From positions 19,676,111 through 19,740,110 of the forward strand of contig NC_092576.1 of NCBI RefSeq assembly GCF_037975245.1: a DNA stretch of 64,000 bases, given 5' to 3'. The translations under genes were made by a program, and so were the position numbers. Every line of letters begins with the position of its first letter. Positions within the stretch are counted from its first letter, which is position 1. This DNA is from Apostichopus japonicus (Eukaryota; Echinodermata; Holothuroidea; Aspidochirotida; Stichopodidae). Under the pieces are notes generated by a model. The model saw only the letters and a program-made list of their open reading frames with translations. It was not told the origin of the DNA and ran no database searches. Below are positions 35,901-45,590 of the stretch, piece by piece.

Positions 35901-38304
35901 ACACATTTTCTCTGTAATAAATCTGGCCACTCAGCCCTAATAGATCCTTAATGCACAGTAATGCACAAATCACTTGTTTGCCTTTATAACTATAAAAGAA
36001 TAACTAATTTGAGTTTGGCTGGTTTATTTGTTAATGGTGAACATTTCAAATCTTATTTCAAAGATTCCAGACAGGCTAAGACACCTAACTCACCTTTACG
36101 AGAGTGAAGAAGAAAGTGAAGAAGAAAGTGAAGAAGAAAGTGAAGAGGAAAGTAGTGGATTCGAATCTCCAGGCCCACAGACCTCATCTGACGACACTAG
36201 TAGTTCCTCGGATTCCATGCCATCTACATCCAAAGTTCTAAAAGTAACATCTACCAAATTTAGCACAGCCCCCACCTCCAAGAGAATGTGGGACAGAGTA
36301 CATTGCTGTCTGTACTGTGAAAAGGTTGTCCCTAAGATTGCGCGCCATCTGCAAACCCACCATGCAGGAGAGGCCTTAGTGGTCAAAGCTCTTCTGTTGC
36401 CCAAAAAATCATCGGCTCGTAATGCAGTTTTTGAAGATATTAGAAAGAAGGGGGACTATGCATACAATTCCAAAGTTATAAAGGAAGGGATGGGGGAATT
36501 ATTGGTATATAAGCGGCCAAAAGTGGGGACCATGGGACCAGCAGATTATTTACCATGTCCTCATTGCCATGGGTATTTTGTCAAAACTGCTTTGTGGCGA
36601 CATGAGAGCAACTGCACAGCTAAAAAGACCAGTGAATCACCCAAGCTGTCAAACTGTCAAATGGCTGGAGGTGCTCTTCTCCCAACTAAGGAACCTTGCA
36701 GTTCCAAACTTCAAACTATTCTAGCTAGTATGAGGTCAGATGGGATAGTTCTGACAATAAGGGGGGATGAGTGGATTTGCAAGTATGGAGAGCACCATGT
36801 AGATGATGGTCATAATGAAATGACTTGCCGGAATATTGTGTCAGAAAAGATGAGACGCATTGCCGGGCTTCTTTTAGAAGCTAAGAAAATATGTCCCAAT
36901 GTGGAGTCTGCAAAGGACTTGATTGATCCATCAAACTTCACAAAAGTTGTTCAGGCGGTCAGAGTTTGTTCTGGGTTCAATGCCAGCACACAAGCCTTTG
37001 CTTCACCTTCTCTTGCGAATAAGCTTGGACAAAGCTTGGCAGTGCTAGCTGAGCTTGTCATTAGTGATGCCATTGAAACTGGAAACACTGAGTATGAATA
37101 CAAAGCAGAACAGTTCCTTAAACTGAAGAGTTTCAAATGGAAGAAGAACATTTCTTCCAAAGTGTATAAGCAGCAGTGTAAACAGACATGGGAGAAGCCC
37201 AAAAAGATCCCATTAACTGCTGATACAGTTAAACTTAATCAGCTGATTTTGAACAAAACAAAAGAAACAAAACAAAAGATAGAATCAGATGGTGTCACAA
37301 CCTCCCTCTGGAGAGAGCTAGCCTCCCTAACACTAAGTAATGTCATAACATTCAACAGACGCCGGCCTGGGGAAACACAGTTCCTCAACTTGGACTGGTA
37401 TCAAACCCACATCACCAAGGCTGATGAGTTTCACGATGAAATATACCAATCACTGCCTTTGCCCCAGAAACTAGCCTTGAAAAGGCTGACATTAATAATG
37501 ACTCGAGGGAAGAAGGGCCGTGGTGTGCCAATCATGCTCACAGAGGATATGGTTGAGTCTTTGACCATACTGAATGAGAACCGGGAGGCTGCAGGGGTTT
37601 CTGGAGAGAATCCTTACGTTTTTGCCTGCCCAAGTGACGAATCAGTGCAGCCTCTAAGAGGCCATCAATGTTTGAAGCAACATGCCAAACAATGTGGTGC
37701 TAAGCATCCTAGCAGGCTTACGGCAACAAATCTCAGGAAACACTTAGCCACAGTGTCACAAATCCTTAACCTGTCCTCATCAGAACTGGAGCAATTGGCC
37801 AACCATTTGGGCCATGACGTCAATGTTCATCGACAGTATTATCGCCTTCCCCAGGATATTATTTTCCTGGCCAAAATCAGTAAGTTGCTACTGAAGGCTG
37901 AGGAAGGCAGCATCCACGATCTGAAAGGTCAGTCACTGGATGACTGTCAGATCCAAGGAGATCAGGTCCTGTCCGACATAGAGATAGATAGTGATTGTGA
38001 TGGGAGTGATGACAGTGGTGATGACTGTGTGCCAAAAAAAGCCACAAAAAAACCTAAAAAAGAACCCAAAAAAAGGGTGAAAGTTGTGAAAAAGAAATGG
38101 AGTGAGACCGAAGAGAGTGCTATCATGAGTGATCCTCATCTGCAAAAAGCTCTCAAAACAATGCATCCGCCCAACACTGATGAGTGTCTCCAAGCAAAAT
38201 CTAAACATCAGTGTCTCCAAAACAGGTCTGTCAGCCAAATAAAATCCAAAGTTTGGAACATAATTCAGAGGGAAAAAAAAGGAATAAATCGGGCTGAACA
38301 CTAA
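14949..38304 (+). CDS. SET domain-tyrosine recombinase-SANT fusion protein (16-exon model)
   Basis: Exons: 14942-14975, 17386-17488, 17975-18119, 19345-19540, 19883-19973, 20692-20765, 22701-22748, 24144-24197, 24540-24582, 24967-25029, 26053-26112, 28446-28471, 29494-29550, 31416-31460, 32714-32767, 36064-38304. All junctions are GT-AG, phases agree throughout, and the model is 1,108 codons with no internal stop. Residues about 30-150 are a KMT5A-like SET domain (GCGLFA, EYRGN, YDYG). A Cys cluster follows (173-189), then short acidic exons, an ESEE repeat (375-392), zinc fingers at about 443-462 and 527-546, a tyrosine-recombinase domain (about 790-970) and a SANT-like end (about 1038-1102). 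I recognise related SET and recombinase proteins in fish and invertebrate predictions. The likely role is mobilising DNA and/or acting on chromatin in the nucleus. Small in-phase exons could be missed. Confidence 0.82.
17386..19540 (+). CDS. SET-domain exons (exons 2-4) of the fusion gene
   Basis: Three exons (17386-17488, 17975-18119, 19345-19540) encode the methyltransferase-type domain. The N-flanking helix region ends FVNDWIG, followed by GCGLFAT, DFIAEYRGN, YYFGF, CIDASANPC, FANDD, PHLCLFATADI and YDYGVSSLPWR. In KMT5A the AdoMet-binding motif is NHS; here it is N106-D107-D108, a change I recall as typical of a separate SET subfamily in fish predictions. The catalytic tyrosine equivalent is Y144. 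Known SET proteins of this class methylate lysines; the substrate here is unknown and the altered NH motif leaves activity uncertain. Confidence 0.85.
18532..18902. mobile_element. 371-bp hAT-like MITE in intron 3
   Basis: The termini are inverted repeats CATAGGCGTAGGAG and CATAGGCATAGGAG. AGTACAGC occurs at 18,524-18,531 and 18,903-18,910 as an 8-bp target duplication, as expected for hAT. G-runs and C-runs lie just inside the ends. The element is noncoding. Confidence 0.85.
21258..22425 (+). repeat. Minisatellite array 1, about 58-bp units
   Basis: Roughly twenty units share the core TGTCCCACAACTGTATGTG, followed by GAGGTAAGTTCTAT and an AATGGATTACTTCAAT stretch. Most units contain the U1-type splice-donor consensus GAGGTAAGT. 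The array fills the intron between exon 6 (ends 20,765) and exon 7 (starts 22,701). Confidence 0.9.
22461..22535 (+). mobile_element. tRNA-derived SINE head
   Basis: A tRNA-like stretch has an A-box-like TGGTGCAGTGG near 22,471 and a B-box-like GGGTTCCAATCC near 22,511, 30 bp apart. A copy at 23,931-23,975 keeps the B box but has lost the A box. RNA polymerase III promoter function is inferred only from these boxes. Confidence 0.65.
23125..23875 (+). repeat. Minisatellite array 2
   Basis: This array uses the same unit family as array 1, with a longer internal period of about 175 bp visible at 23,340-23,700, where neighbouring blocks repeat almost exactly. Long open frames on both strands here are artefacts of the repeat. 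Confidence 0.85.
24310..24402 (+). repeat. Degenerate TAGG/TAGA microsatellite
   Basis: A run of TAGG, TAGA and CAGA tetranucleotides follows the partial third copy of the duplicated segment. Confidence 0.8.
25150..25640 (-). mobile_element. L2/CR1-type LINE fragment (reverse transcriptase end)
   Basis: Read on the minus strand, the sequence encodes YGLASCKIHKLQHVQNMAVK and, after an interruption, residues resembling the end of L2 reverse transcriptase with a KIFGDHSF motif. The usual LQxxQNxAAR motif is recognisable as LQHVQNMAVK. The fragment contains stops and is decayed. It sits in the intron after exon 10 (ends 25,029). Confidence 0.7.
26113..28445 (+). other. Long intron without recognised features
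   Basis: The interval between exon 11 and exon 12 shows no further exon in phase, no clear repeat structure beyond scattered TTGACC words, and one small inverted repeat (TGTGCCAGG ... CCTGGCACA near 28,170-28,200). Confidence 0.4.
29586..31110 (+). repeat. Diverged relative of the TGACCT-rich repeat family
   Basis: It starts with AACAAGAGCCC as in copies 2 and 3, and contains scattered TGACC and TTGACC words (for example near 29,800, 30,360 and 31,050). The identity is far lower than among the three main copies and the 3' limit is uncertain. It lies within the intron between exons 13 and 14. Confidence 0.45.
33560..35465 (+). repeat. Minisatellite array 3, 172-bp higher-order repeat
   Basis: Three related subunits of about 57 bp form a 172-bp higher-order unit repeated about six times between 34,150 and 35,270, with looser single units at both edges. 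Subunit cores are GTCCCACAGTTGTATGTG, GTCCCACAACTGTATATG and GCCCCACAACTGTATGTG. Only the first subunit keeps the AAGGTAAGTT donor consensus. The array lies in the last intron, before the recombinase exon. Confidence 0.9.
35466..36063 (+). other. End of last intron
   Basis: There is no gene here. Scattered TTGACC words at 35,550-35,680 resemble the dispersed repeat. The probable acceptor is TTATTTCAAAG at 36,063, which restores phase 0 with exon 15. Confidence 0.5.
36064..38304 (+). CDS. Tyrosine-recombinase exon (exon 16) of the fusion gene
   Basis: This single 746-codon terminal exon ends with TAA. In order it holds an ESEE acidic repeat, a C2H2 finger (CLYCEKVVPKIARHLQTHH), a second C2HC finger (CPHCHGYFVKTALWRHESNC), a helical core-binding-like region, and a recombinase catalytic domain. 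The catalytic residues in the 1,108-aa model are R794-R796 (FNRRRPGE), K845/K846 (GKKGRGVP), R920 (NLRKHLAT), H946 (HLGHD) and Y954/Y955 (RQYYRLP). A lysine-rich nuclear-localisation-like stretch precedes a SANT/Myb-like tail (KKKWSETEESAI, QNRSVSQIKSKVW). Crypton and Starship recombinases share this fold. Retention of R, R, H and Y suggests an active enzyme, which is an inference. The exon may have a history as a separate gene. Confidence 0.88.
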   Translation: MPDRLRHLTHLYESEEESEEESEEESEEESSGFESPGPQTSSDDTSSSSDSMPSTSKVLKVTSTKFSTAPTSKRMWDRVHCCLYCEKVVPKIARHLQTHHAGEALVVKALLLPKKSSARNAVFEDIRKKGDYAYNSKVIKEGMGELLVYKRPKVGTMGPADYLPCPHCHGYFVKTALWRHESNCTAKKTSESPKLSNCQMAGGALLPTKEPCSSKLQTILASMRSDGIVLTIRGDEWICKYGEHHVDDGHNEMTCRNIVSEKMRRIAGLLLEAKKICPNVESAKDLIDPSNFTKVVQAVRVCSGFNASTQAFASPSLANKLGQSLAVLAELVISDAIETGNTEYEYKAEQFLKLKSFKWKKNISSKVYKQQCKQTWEKPKKIPLTADTVKLNQLILNKTKETKQKIESDGVTTSLWRELASLTLSNVITFNRRRPGETQFLNLDWYQTHITKADEFHDEIYQSLPLPQKLALKRLTLIMTRGKKGRGVPIMLTEDMVESLTILNENREAAGVSGENPYVFACPSDESVQPLRGHQCLKQHAKQCGAKHPSRLTATNLRKHLATVSQILNLSSSELEQLANHLGHDVNVHRQYYRLPQDIIFLAKISKLLLKAEEGSIHDLKGQSLDDCQIQGDQVLSDIEIDSDCDGSDDSGDDCVPKKATKKPKKEPKKRVKVVKKKWSETEESAIMSDPHLQKALKTMHPPNTDECLQAKSKHQCLQNRSVSQIKSKVWNIIQREKKGINRAEH

Positions 38305-39155
38305 ATGCAGGCTATGGTCCTCTTAGTACGTCATTCACTATGTCTGTCTGTTACGCCGCTTAACATCCGAAGGACCATGCCACTCTGTCACCCTATCATG
38401 TCATTTCAGCTTGAAACCCCCCCCCCCCCAACTTGAACATGCCTAGTTGGATCAAGTTTATACTTTGTATGCATGTTCCCCATGATGGGCAATTCCACTA
38501 TATGCTTCACATTACATTTTAGTCATTTTCACATAAATATTTCAACCATGCATTTTATGTTTCCATCATCATAGTGTTGGAATATGTTGGCATAAGGCAT
38601 AAAATGGTAACAACAAATAATCATTGTATCACATACATCTGTTTAATTGGCACAAAATACAGCATGACCCACGTTACATGAAAAGGACTAACAAGCATTT
38701 TTTCTATACATGACAGAAAATAATCAATAACAAAGGTGGTTTAATTTATGTGTGCAATATTGGGATACATTGGAAGCAATTTTAGGTGATATGTAAATAA
38801 AATATTGATAAGTGTGACTCGTGCTATTGTGAGTCACGTTACATGTTTTTTTAACAGTTCTATAGGGCACAATCTGCGATATTTTTATGCGCTTTACAAT
38901 CTATCCCCTGGTCATCATTGACTTGTTAGACCTTCCTGCACACAGACATGTTCCCTCACACAATCTCTTTACTTCTCATGAACTTCTTCAGGTAAAACAG
39001 ATAAAAAGTAACACTAACCTTGTATTGTTTGGTAACCTGCAGATTGTAGTTAAACCTTAGAATACAGTTATTAACAATGTTAATCATGGACAGCCCATAC
39101 TGTCTGATACTGAACTGTTTGTCTGCTATCTACAGGTCCACAATGGACTGTTCAG
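38305..39155. other. Convergent 3' region between the two element genes
   Basis: The 3' ends of the + and - genes face each other here, 851 bp apart. A possible polyadenylation signal (AATAAA) for the + gene lies near 38,797-38,803. A C14 run is at about 38,415. No coding sequence was seen. Confidence 0.5.
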
Positions 39156-39944
39156 TTATTGGTGTTTCCGCTTTCTCACTAGCGTATGTATTTGATAATA
39201 TATCTCATCTGGGGAGTTAGGCCACTTCCAGTGTTTCCCAGCTGGGACCATAACAGAAACCTGGTAATCATCACCAAAGATCACTTGACTTCTCCTGGAT
39301 AGACCATACCCCCGTACTCAACAGCCCACCAGTCTCCCACAGAAATGCTGATGGCATTTTCTTCCAAACACTCAGAAGTTGCATCTTTAGTCAAAGTGAA
39401 ATGCACAGCTTTATAATAAACGTGCTTCATGTGATGTACACCACCAATAAACCTTTTGGAAACCTCAATCATAGCAAGTGTCACATTCATTGAACCAAAG
39501 TGAAAGGCTAGGTGGATCACACAGGAAAGCCTGTGGTAGATCATGTGTGTATGTTGGTGCAGAAGGGTCAGGTTAAGGCAAAGTGTGTATTTCAGTCAGT
39601 GTTTCAAACCAAACAAGTCAGGAGTATTCTTATCAGGGTAAATCATTACTCAGGCCTGTTATAGGCCTACAGTTTATGAATATACATATTTACAGGAGAA
39701 CTTGTCTAACTTTGGTTAGAAGAATTAACCCCACAGTGCGTCAAACGTTGTATACTCGTTTTCAAACAAAGGAGGGCACCCATAGCTCTAATGTGTGCAA
39801 ATTCATGTGATGATGACTGTAGTCATCCAGTGCCTACTTGCTTAAAAACGGGCCGCAACACCCAGTGGCGTGTGAACTAGGAACTAAGTTCCGTGTTCAA
39901 TCAATTTCTGAATGGGTTTAAAGCTTTGTTTCAACAAATTGCTT

Positions 39945-40030
39945 CGTTTTTTTTTGTGTATGCTAGATTATGGAATTCATCTTTAATATGTATGTATGCT
40001 AGATTATGGAATTCATCTTTAATATGTGCA
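39945..40030 (+). repeat. Two-copy 38-bp tandem duplication
   Basis: The segment ATGCTAGATTATGGAATTCA plus the following 18 bases occurs twice in direct succession at about 39,959-40,028. The remaining sequence to 41,900 is AT-rich with no gene seen. Confidence 0.7.
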
Positions 40031-42099
40031 GCTCTCAACAAACATCACTAATACAGCTTAAGGTGACATCACACTATAATTTGGAATATTTTATTTTTTT
40101 GTATACAAGCAATGGATTGATCAATTACAATGATTCATTTTTAGAAAATTGCATAAATTTCTGAAAATGTATGTACATTGAGATGTTTATAATAAAATTG
40201 TTGACAATATAATCAAATTGGAAGCCAACTGAAATGGACAACTTCAAATTAAAACCTATTGTAATTTTGCAATAAATTGATCAATTTTAATCTTTTCTAA
40301 AAAATGCCAATTTCTTTAAACACATGATATTATAATTATTGACAGTATAAAATTGAATGCAATCAAATTGGAATTTGAATGAAGTTAGCTCTGAACTGAA
40401 CAAAGTGCAAGTAATGCAATGAACTAAGATACAGGTCATGAATTGTTGGTATTCTTGTTAATTAATATAACATATTAATTCCATACTAGTTTGTTTATTG
40501 TTTGAAAAACTATTTGTAACAGCGAAGTGCAATTAATGCAATGAACTAAAATACAGGTTAAAGATTATGCTTTGTTCATGCTCAGTGATTAACCTTCATT
40601 ACATACATGCAGAAGCAAGCCTAACCTTACCAACAAATTTGATATTTGTTCTGATTAATTTGTTAAAAAAATAAAAATGTAACTTTAAGTGATTTGTTTG
40701 AGAAGTTGGAGTTGGAGTAAATTCAAGTGGTTGGAGAAGAGAGTTGTAGTTTGAAAGATCAGGTTATTTTACTTTATTGAATATTGTACCATTATTCTTG
40801 TTCAAACCAGTTTTACAAAGTTTATTCAATATATTCTAGAAAACATAGAAACAAGATTTTCACTTATTTTTGTCTATTGTCGAGGAAGCAAGAGTGTGCA
40901 AGCATGCAAAATGTTACAGTATATCAAAAAGTCTGCATTCATCTTAGCTGTGTAAAAATCTTTGCTTGTAATGAAATGCTTTTAATCTATTAATTTACAA
41001 ACTTCAAATTTACATGCTTTCAAGGTTCAAACTTCACCAAATTTCATTAAATTTAATTGAATTCCATCATGTAAACAGTATTACTTCCTATTCAACACAC
41101 TGATCCTCTTTTTATTGTTGAATAAATAATGATCCAGTTGTGACACTATGGATGCATGAATTCTAGGTCAAATGTCATATTTTCAAGTCATTTTGTGGTA
41201 AATGAATATTTCTGTTCATACATGATTCACAAGAATCAGTGCAGCAACAGAGTGAATAAAATAAAAATCACCACAAATAATGTGCAATTAAGAAGTCAAT
41301 CAGTCTAAGATTGAGATAATCTAAATTTGTATGCAGTTAGTGATCGAATGAGCATACATTTCCAGGAACACACCTCTCCCATATCTTTTCTATTGATTTT
41401 CATCAGGATTGTCATGAAAACAAGGGGATAAGTGCATCAGTCTGGATCCATCTAAATTTTTCTGGTACACATCAAAAGTCCTTTGTCATTATTAATCATT
41501 CAACATAGTGGTGATATAGTATCATGTGGTTCACTAGCTGTTTAAATTATCGTAGTGCAAATAGAAAACAATACTTATGTACCGATGTCTGTAATATAAT
41601 ATAGTATAGTTCATTATCAGCGAGCCATAAATGGGTCCAGACTTTGACTGACCGAACTAGGGACTAGTGAACAACACCCATATTCTCGGGAGCTACAGTA
41701 TGTTCAAATCTGCAGAGAAATAAGTTATTCTGGTCAGTTCAATTGTTGTAATATATGTGCATGAGTTAGAGTTAACTATCTGAAAAACATTGTCCCTGGA
41801 AACTTGACTAAAAAATTGCCAGTTTCAAGATTGTGATTCTAGGGAAATTTCAGGGGCGCCAACATTTTTGGGGAGGGTTGCATGGAACACCATCCATAAT
41901 TGTATCAGTATTTTTTGTCCTGGGGGCAGGGGCGTGGCTAATTATAAATCTTGAGCAGTCCAATAATTTCATGGGGGAGGGCGGTCACCTACTAAAGTTA
42001 AGCAGAGCACCACAATCGGTTGGCACGCAGCGTAGTGACGAAATGACACTTTCCAGACCTTGCAGATCTCATGAAGAAAATATTTTGACTTTTAGTTTA

Positions 42100-42835
42100 T
42101 ATAGTTTGATAACTATATCAATTGGTAATGTTCAGGTTTGCCCTTCCACTCATGCGCATAATCTTGGTGCAGTGGCATAGGAAGGTACTTTTGAGTGGGG
42201 GGGGGGGGGCTGAAGACTGATGGCTGGCCTGGGGGAGGGGTCTAAGGGGAGGGGGTGTCCCCCTCCCCTTTGGATTTTTTTTGCATTTCCAGGGGGCCTC
42301 AGATGCAATTTGGTGCAATATAGCACACTTCAACCCACCCACTCCATTTTGTATATAATTTTGCATTTTCACCTGGCCTTAGATGCAATTTGGTGCTCCA
42401 AATGAGATTTTTTTCTCATTTGGAAATGAAAAAGGGGTTTTCTGACGTGCGAAGCGGGGGGGGCGGAATGATACTTCCGCCCCTCCACATTTTTCACTGG
42501 GGGGGGGGGCTGGCGCCCCCCCCCAGCCCCCCCGGTTCCTACGCCCTTGTCTTGGTGTAATTTTGATTCCAATATGTCTATGAAACTCCACATTTCCAAA
42601 TTAACAAGTTCTGCTGCATTTCATCTCAGAGGCATCTACAAATTACGAAAATATTTAAATGATAAGGCAACTGAACAAAGTGTACGTTCTTTTATCACTT
42701 CAAGGTTGGATATGGGCAATTCCTTACTTCTCAGTCTTCCACAAGAACAGATTCATAGACTCCAAATAATCCAGAACTCAGCTGCGCGTATTGTAACTCA
42801 TTCTCATATAATCGTATTATTATTATGTTAACTAT
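42100..42835 (+). mobile_element. L2/CR1-type LINE fragment, split by a MITE
   Basis: The left part (to 42,169) reads VCPSTHAHNLG and the right part (from 42,558) continues VILDSNMSMKLHISKL, FHLRGIYKLRKYL, SFITSRLDMGNSLL and LQIIQNSAARIV, all hallmarks of the C-terminal part of L2/CR1 reverse transcriptase. Removing the MITE and one target copy restores the frame. The fragment is truncated soon after ARIV and is on the opposite strand to the fragment at 25 kb. Confidence 0.85.
42170..42549. mobile_element. 380-bp hAT-like MITE inserted in the LINE
   Basis: The ends CAGTGGCATAGGAA and (inverted) CAAGGGCGTAGGAA resemble the CAGTGGCGTAG-type ends common in hAT MITEs. TCTTGGTG occurs at 42,162-42,169 and 42,550-42,557 as the 8-bp target duplication. 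G-runs and C-runs lie at the edges. It is noncoding. Confidence 0.9.
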
Positions 42836-44310
42836 AGGTGGGGTATTCAAACATCTGATTCCCGTCTGGATTTATGTTGGGTGGGACTGCACTTTTCTGT
42901 AAAGCGGTACGGAAGGACGCATATTTGGCTATTGGCTATAAGGCGTGATTTCAATCCCCCCCCCCCTCAGGCTTGGTGGCGAAAGTTCCGACTGATTCCA
43001 AACTGGCGGTTATTTGCTAGAACGTGAACAATTCTAATGATGCTGCCGAATACTAATACACACGTGCCCAGAGCGTGCGAAAAATTTTGGCCACTGTGAA
43101 ACATGTTTTACCTTAATATGATGTTGGAATTGAATACAGTTTAAGAATAATCAACGGGTACAAAAAAGGTCATTCCTTAGTCCCTTCTATTTTCTCTCCT
43201 TCATGCACTTTTTAAAATCCCCATACATCCCCATACATTTACCTCAGATTGAACCCTGAATATTATATACTATACTAATGAGTTATTTATTCAAAATGCT
43301 ATTAGATGTTGCTTTTCCCCGAAAATGACATTTACAATGAGTCAAAAAGAGGGGTTTCTCCCTGAATGTAAGGGTAAATGCAGCCTTTTAGAGGGTTTTC
43401 CACAGTATGTTAAAGGAGCAATGAGGTTTTTAACTCAATTGACTTATTGTAACTTAGTCATTTCAGGGATTGACACCAAATTTGTGACATGTCATGACCG
43501 AGAGACATACAGTTTTTAAAACATACCTTCACCTCAATCATAAATCAGTTGGGGAAATCCCTCTTTCTGACTCAGTGTAATGACCATTGACTCACTGCAA
43601 TGGGGTTTCAATCTCATTGCCCCCATATACTTATTGTAGACAAACACATCAATATTAATGAGGTTGCATTTTACCATTACAAGCAGGAACACATTGAATA
43701 TTTAATAGGTTATGACCAAGAGGCATATTGAAAATCAATTTGAGGCCCAAGGTTCAAATCAGTGTTGATACCAAGTTTGACAGCAGGTCAAGGGTCATTT
43801 TTTAGAAAAATGTCACAATACAGCATTTTGAAATGCAAATATATCCACAATATTGGGTTATATTCACTCAAATTCTAGTATTCCAGAAGACCTCAATAGG
43901 GTGAAAAAAGTGATGCAACTTGAAGTCAAAGGTTATTGTATTTTTCATGTACATTGCTCCTCAAAATGACTGAAAATTGATTTAAAGTGATTTACAAATG
44001 AGTATATCTCAAAAATGAACATGTCAATTTACAATTAGAGGCCAAATTTACAATCTATTACAAAATTATAGGCATTTGCAGACATTGGGATGTTTCGTTG
44101 TCTTTTTGGTAAATTGGATGATTTCACATGGAATGACCCACAAATGCTCTGGATGCCTGGTCTATCATTTGAAAATATTAAATTTTAACTTCTGCCACAA
44201 AAATATTTTTGTATTTTGTGCCAGAGATATGGGTGTTTATTACTATACATTTTCCCATCAAAAGGCTCTTCATAAATATGATATGGCATACAATGAATGA
44301 AGTACTCACA
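42836..44310. other. Unrecognised sequence inside the element
   Basis: No coding or splice-supported exon was identified. The sequence at 43,320-44,060 has short repeated phrases such as GACTCA...CAATGAG and GTCAAAGG and may be an old repeat; no family is proposed. Confidence 0.35.
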
Positions 44311-44317
44311 TACCAAC

Positions 44318-44684
44318 ACTTGTGGGACAGTTTCTATCCATTAGGCAAAGAAAGTGAAAATACTCTTGTGGGACGGGAGGGCGCTATTGCACTCATTTAG
44401 TTTCACTCTTTCACACAACTTGAACAAAAGTACATACATTTGTGGAAAAATATTTTTTTCGTGATTTTTTTTAGAATTTGTCATTTTGTAATTTTTTTAG
44501 CCAAAGAGCTATTGTGGGACGTCCCACAACCGTATGATACACAGAATATGTCCCACAACGGTATGGAAGTATGTTCCCGGCTGTCCCACAACGGTATGGA
44601 CTGCAAGTGCACACATACACACGCACACACACACATACGCCAACCTGACTGCATAGGTTCCTTTTGCTAAAGCAAGGAACCAAA
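44318..44684 (+). repeat. GTCCCACA motif cluster fused to the 3' end of the TGACCT-rich repeat
   Basis: The motif appears as TTGTGGGAC at 44,320, 44,367 and 44,512, and as GTCCCACAACNGTATG at about 44,520, 44,551 and 44,582, with a GTGGGACGTCCCAC palindrome at 44,515-44,528. A (CA)n tract and the hairpin GGTTCCTT...AAGGAACC (44,656-44,681) follow, identical to the 3' end of repeat copies 1 and 2. Confidence 0.8.
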
Positions 44685-45439
44685 AATGAAAAAGAATTGG
44701 GTTGGCCTCCTGTCTGGACCTTGGCCCAGCAGAAAAGGTTGGGTACACTTCAGGGGCTTCTCCTTAACAAATTGGCCAACGTTGGTGCACACAGCCTACC
44801 TGAAACGACAAAGTTATTTCAAATCATTATTACCCAGTTAAAAATGTGTGGTTATGGATATAATGGACAGATTTTTTTAGTTTATAATTCTGTGGTACAC
44901 TTTAGTTGACAAAATAACGTCTTTACATCACTATCAATTTTGTCTATTAAAAACTATCCAACAGTTGAAGCAGGAAGGGTAATAACCTTTACACCAAACA
45001 CAACAAATGGTCCTTACCTTTGGTACTGCACTAACAGAACAATACAGTGTGTGTAGTCATATATAACGCTCTTAGGATATTCCCTTTTAGGGCTTAGAAG
45101 TTCAATCAATCTTTTGGCATAAGTTTCTCTCTCTGCTGCATAGGACCATTAACATCCCTGTTGTAAGCAATCATTCAGATTTTCCAACACAGTTGATAGA
45201 TTAATTCTATTTTCTGTCCATATTAATTTTGTATTCCCTTGTGAATTAAATAGTGAAAGGGGATACATCTTTGTTGTATAATTAACTGGTAAAGGGCAAC
45301 GTTATAATTATTGATATTCCTTTCAGACCCTGACTGGTTTTCTACATTATTACTCATTGCTGTCTGTACTATGAATGAAGAAGTTACTCAACATCACAGA
45401 TAGTACCCATTTTAAAGTAGATGAATCTTGTGTTTGCTT

Positions 45440-45590
45440 TGGAGGGTGTTTCATTTGCTATGTCCATACACTGTGTATAGGCATTTGTAACTCTTCGGAT
45501 ATTCGCTTTTAAGGGGTTAGAAGGTCATGCAATCTTTTGGCATAAGTTTCTTTCTCAGCTGCGTAGGACCATAAACATACCTGAATTGTT
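45440..45590 (-). pseudogene. Degenerate duplicate of the middle exon of the minus-strand gene
   Basis: Read on the minus strand, the sequence encodes SYAAEKETYAKRLHDLLTP and, after a one-base shift, KSEYPKSYK. This parallels SYAAERETYAKRLIELLSP and KREYPKS in the exon at 45,018-45,135. It has no good donor and an in-frame stop, so it is a tandem exon copy that has decayed. Confidence 0.75.

Noticed and set aside
42118-42600. Proline/glycine-rich ORFs around 42.2-42.6 kb
   Set aside because: They derive from G/C homopolymers at MITE edges.
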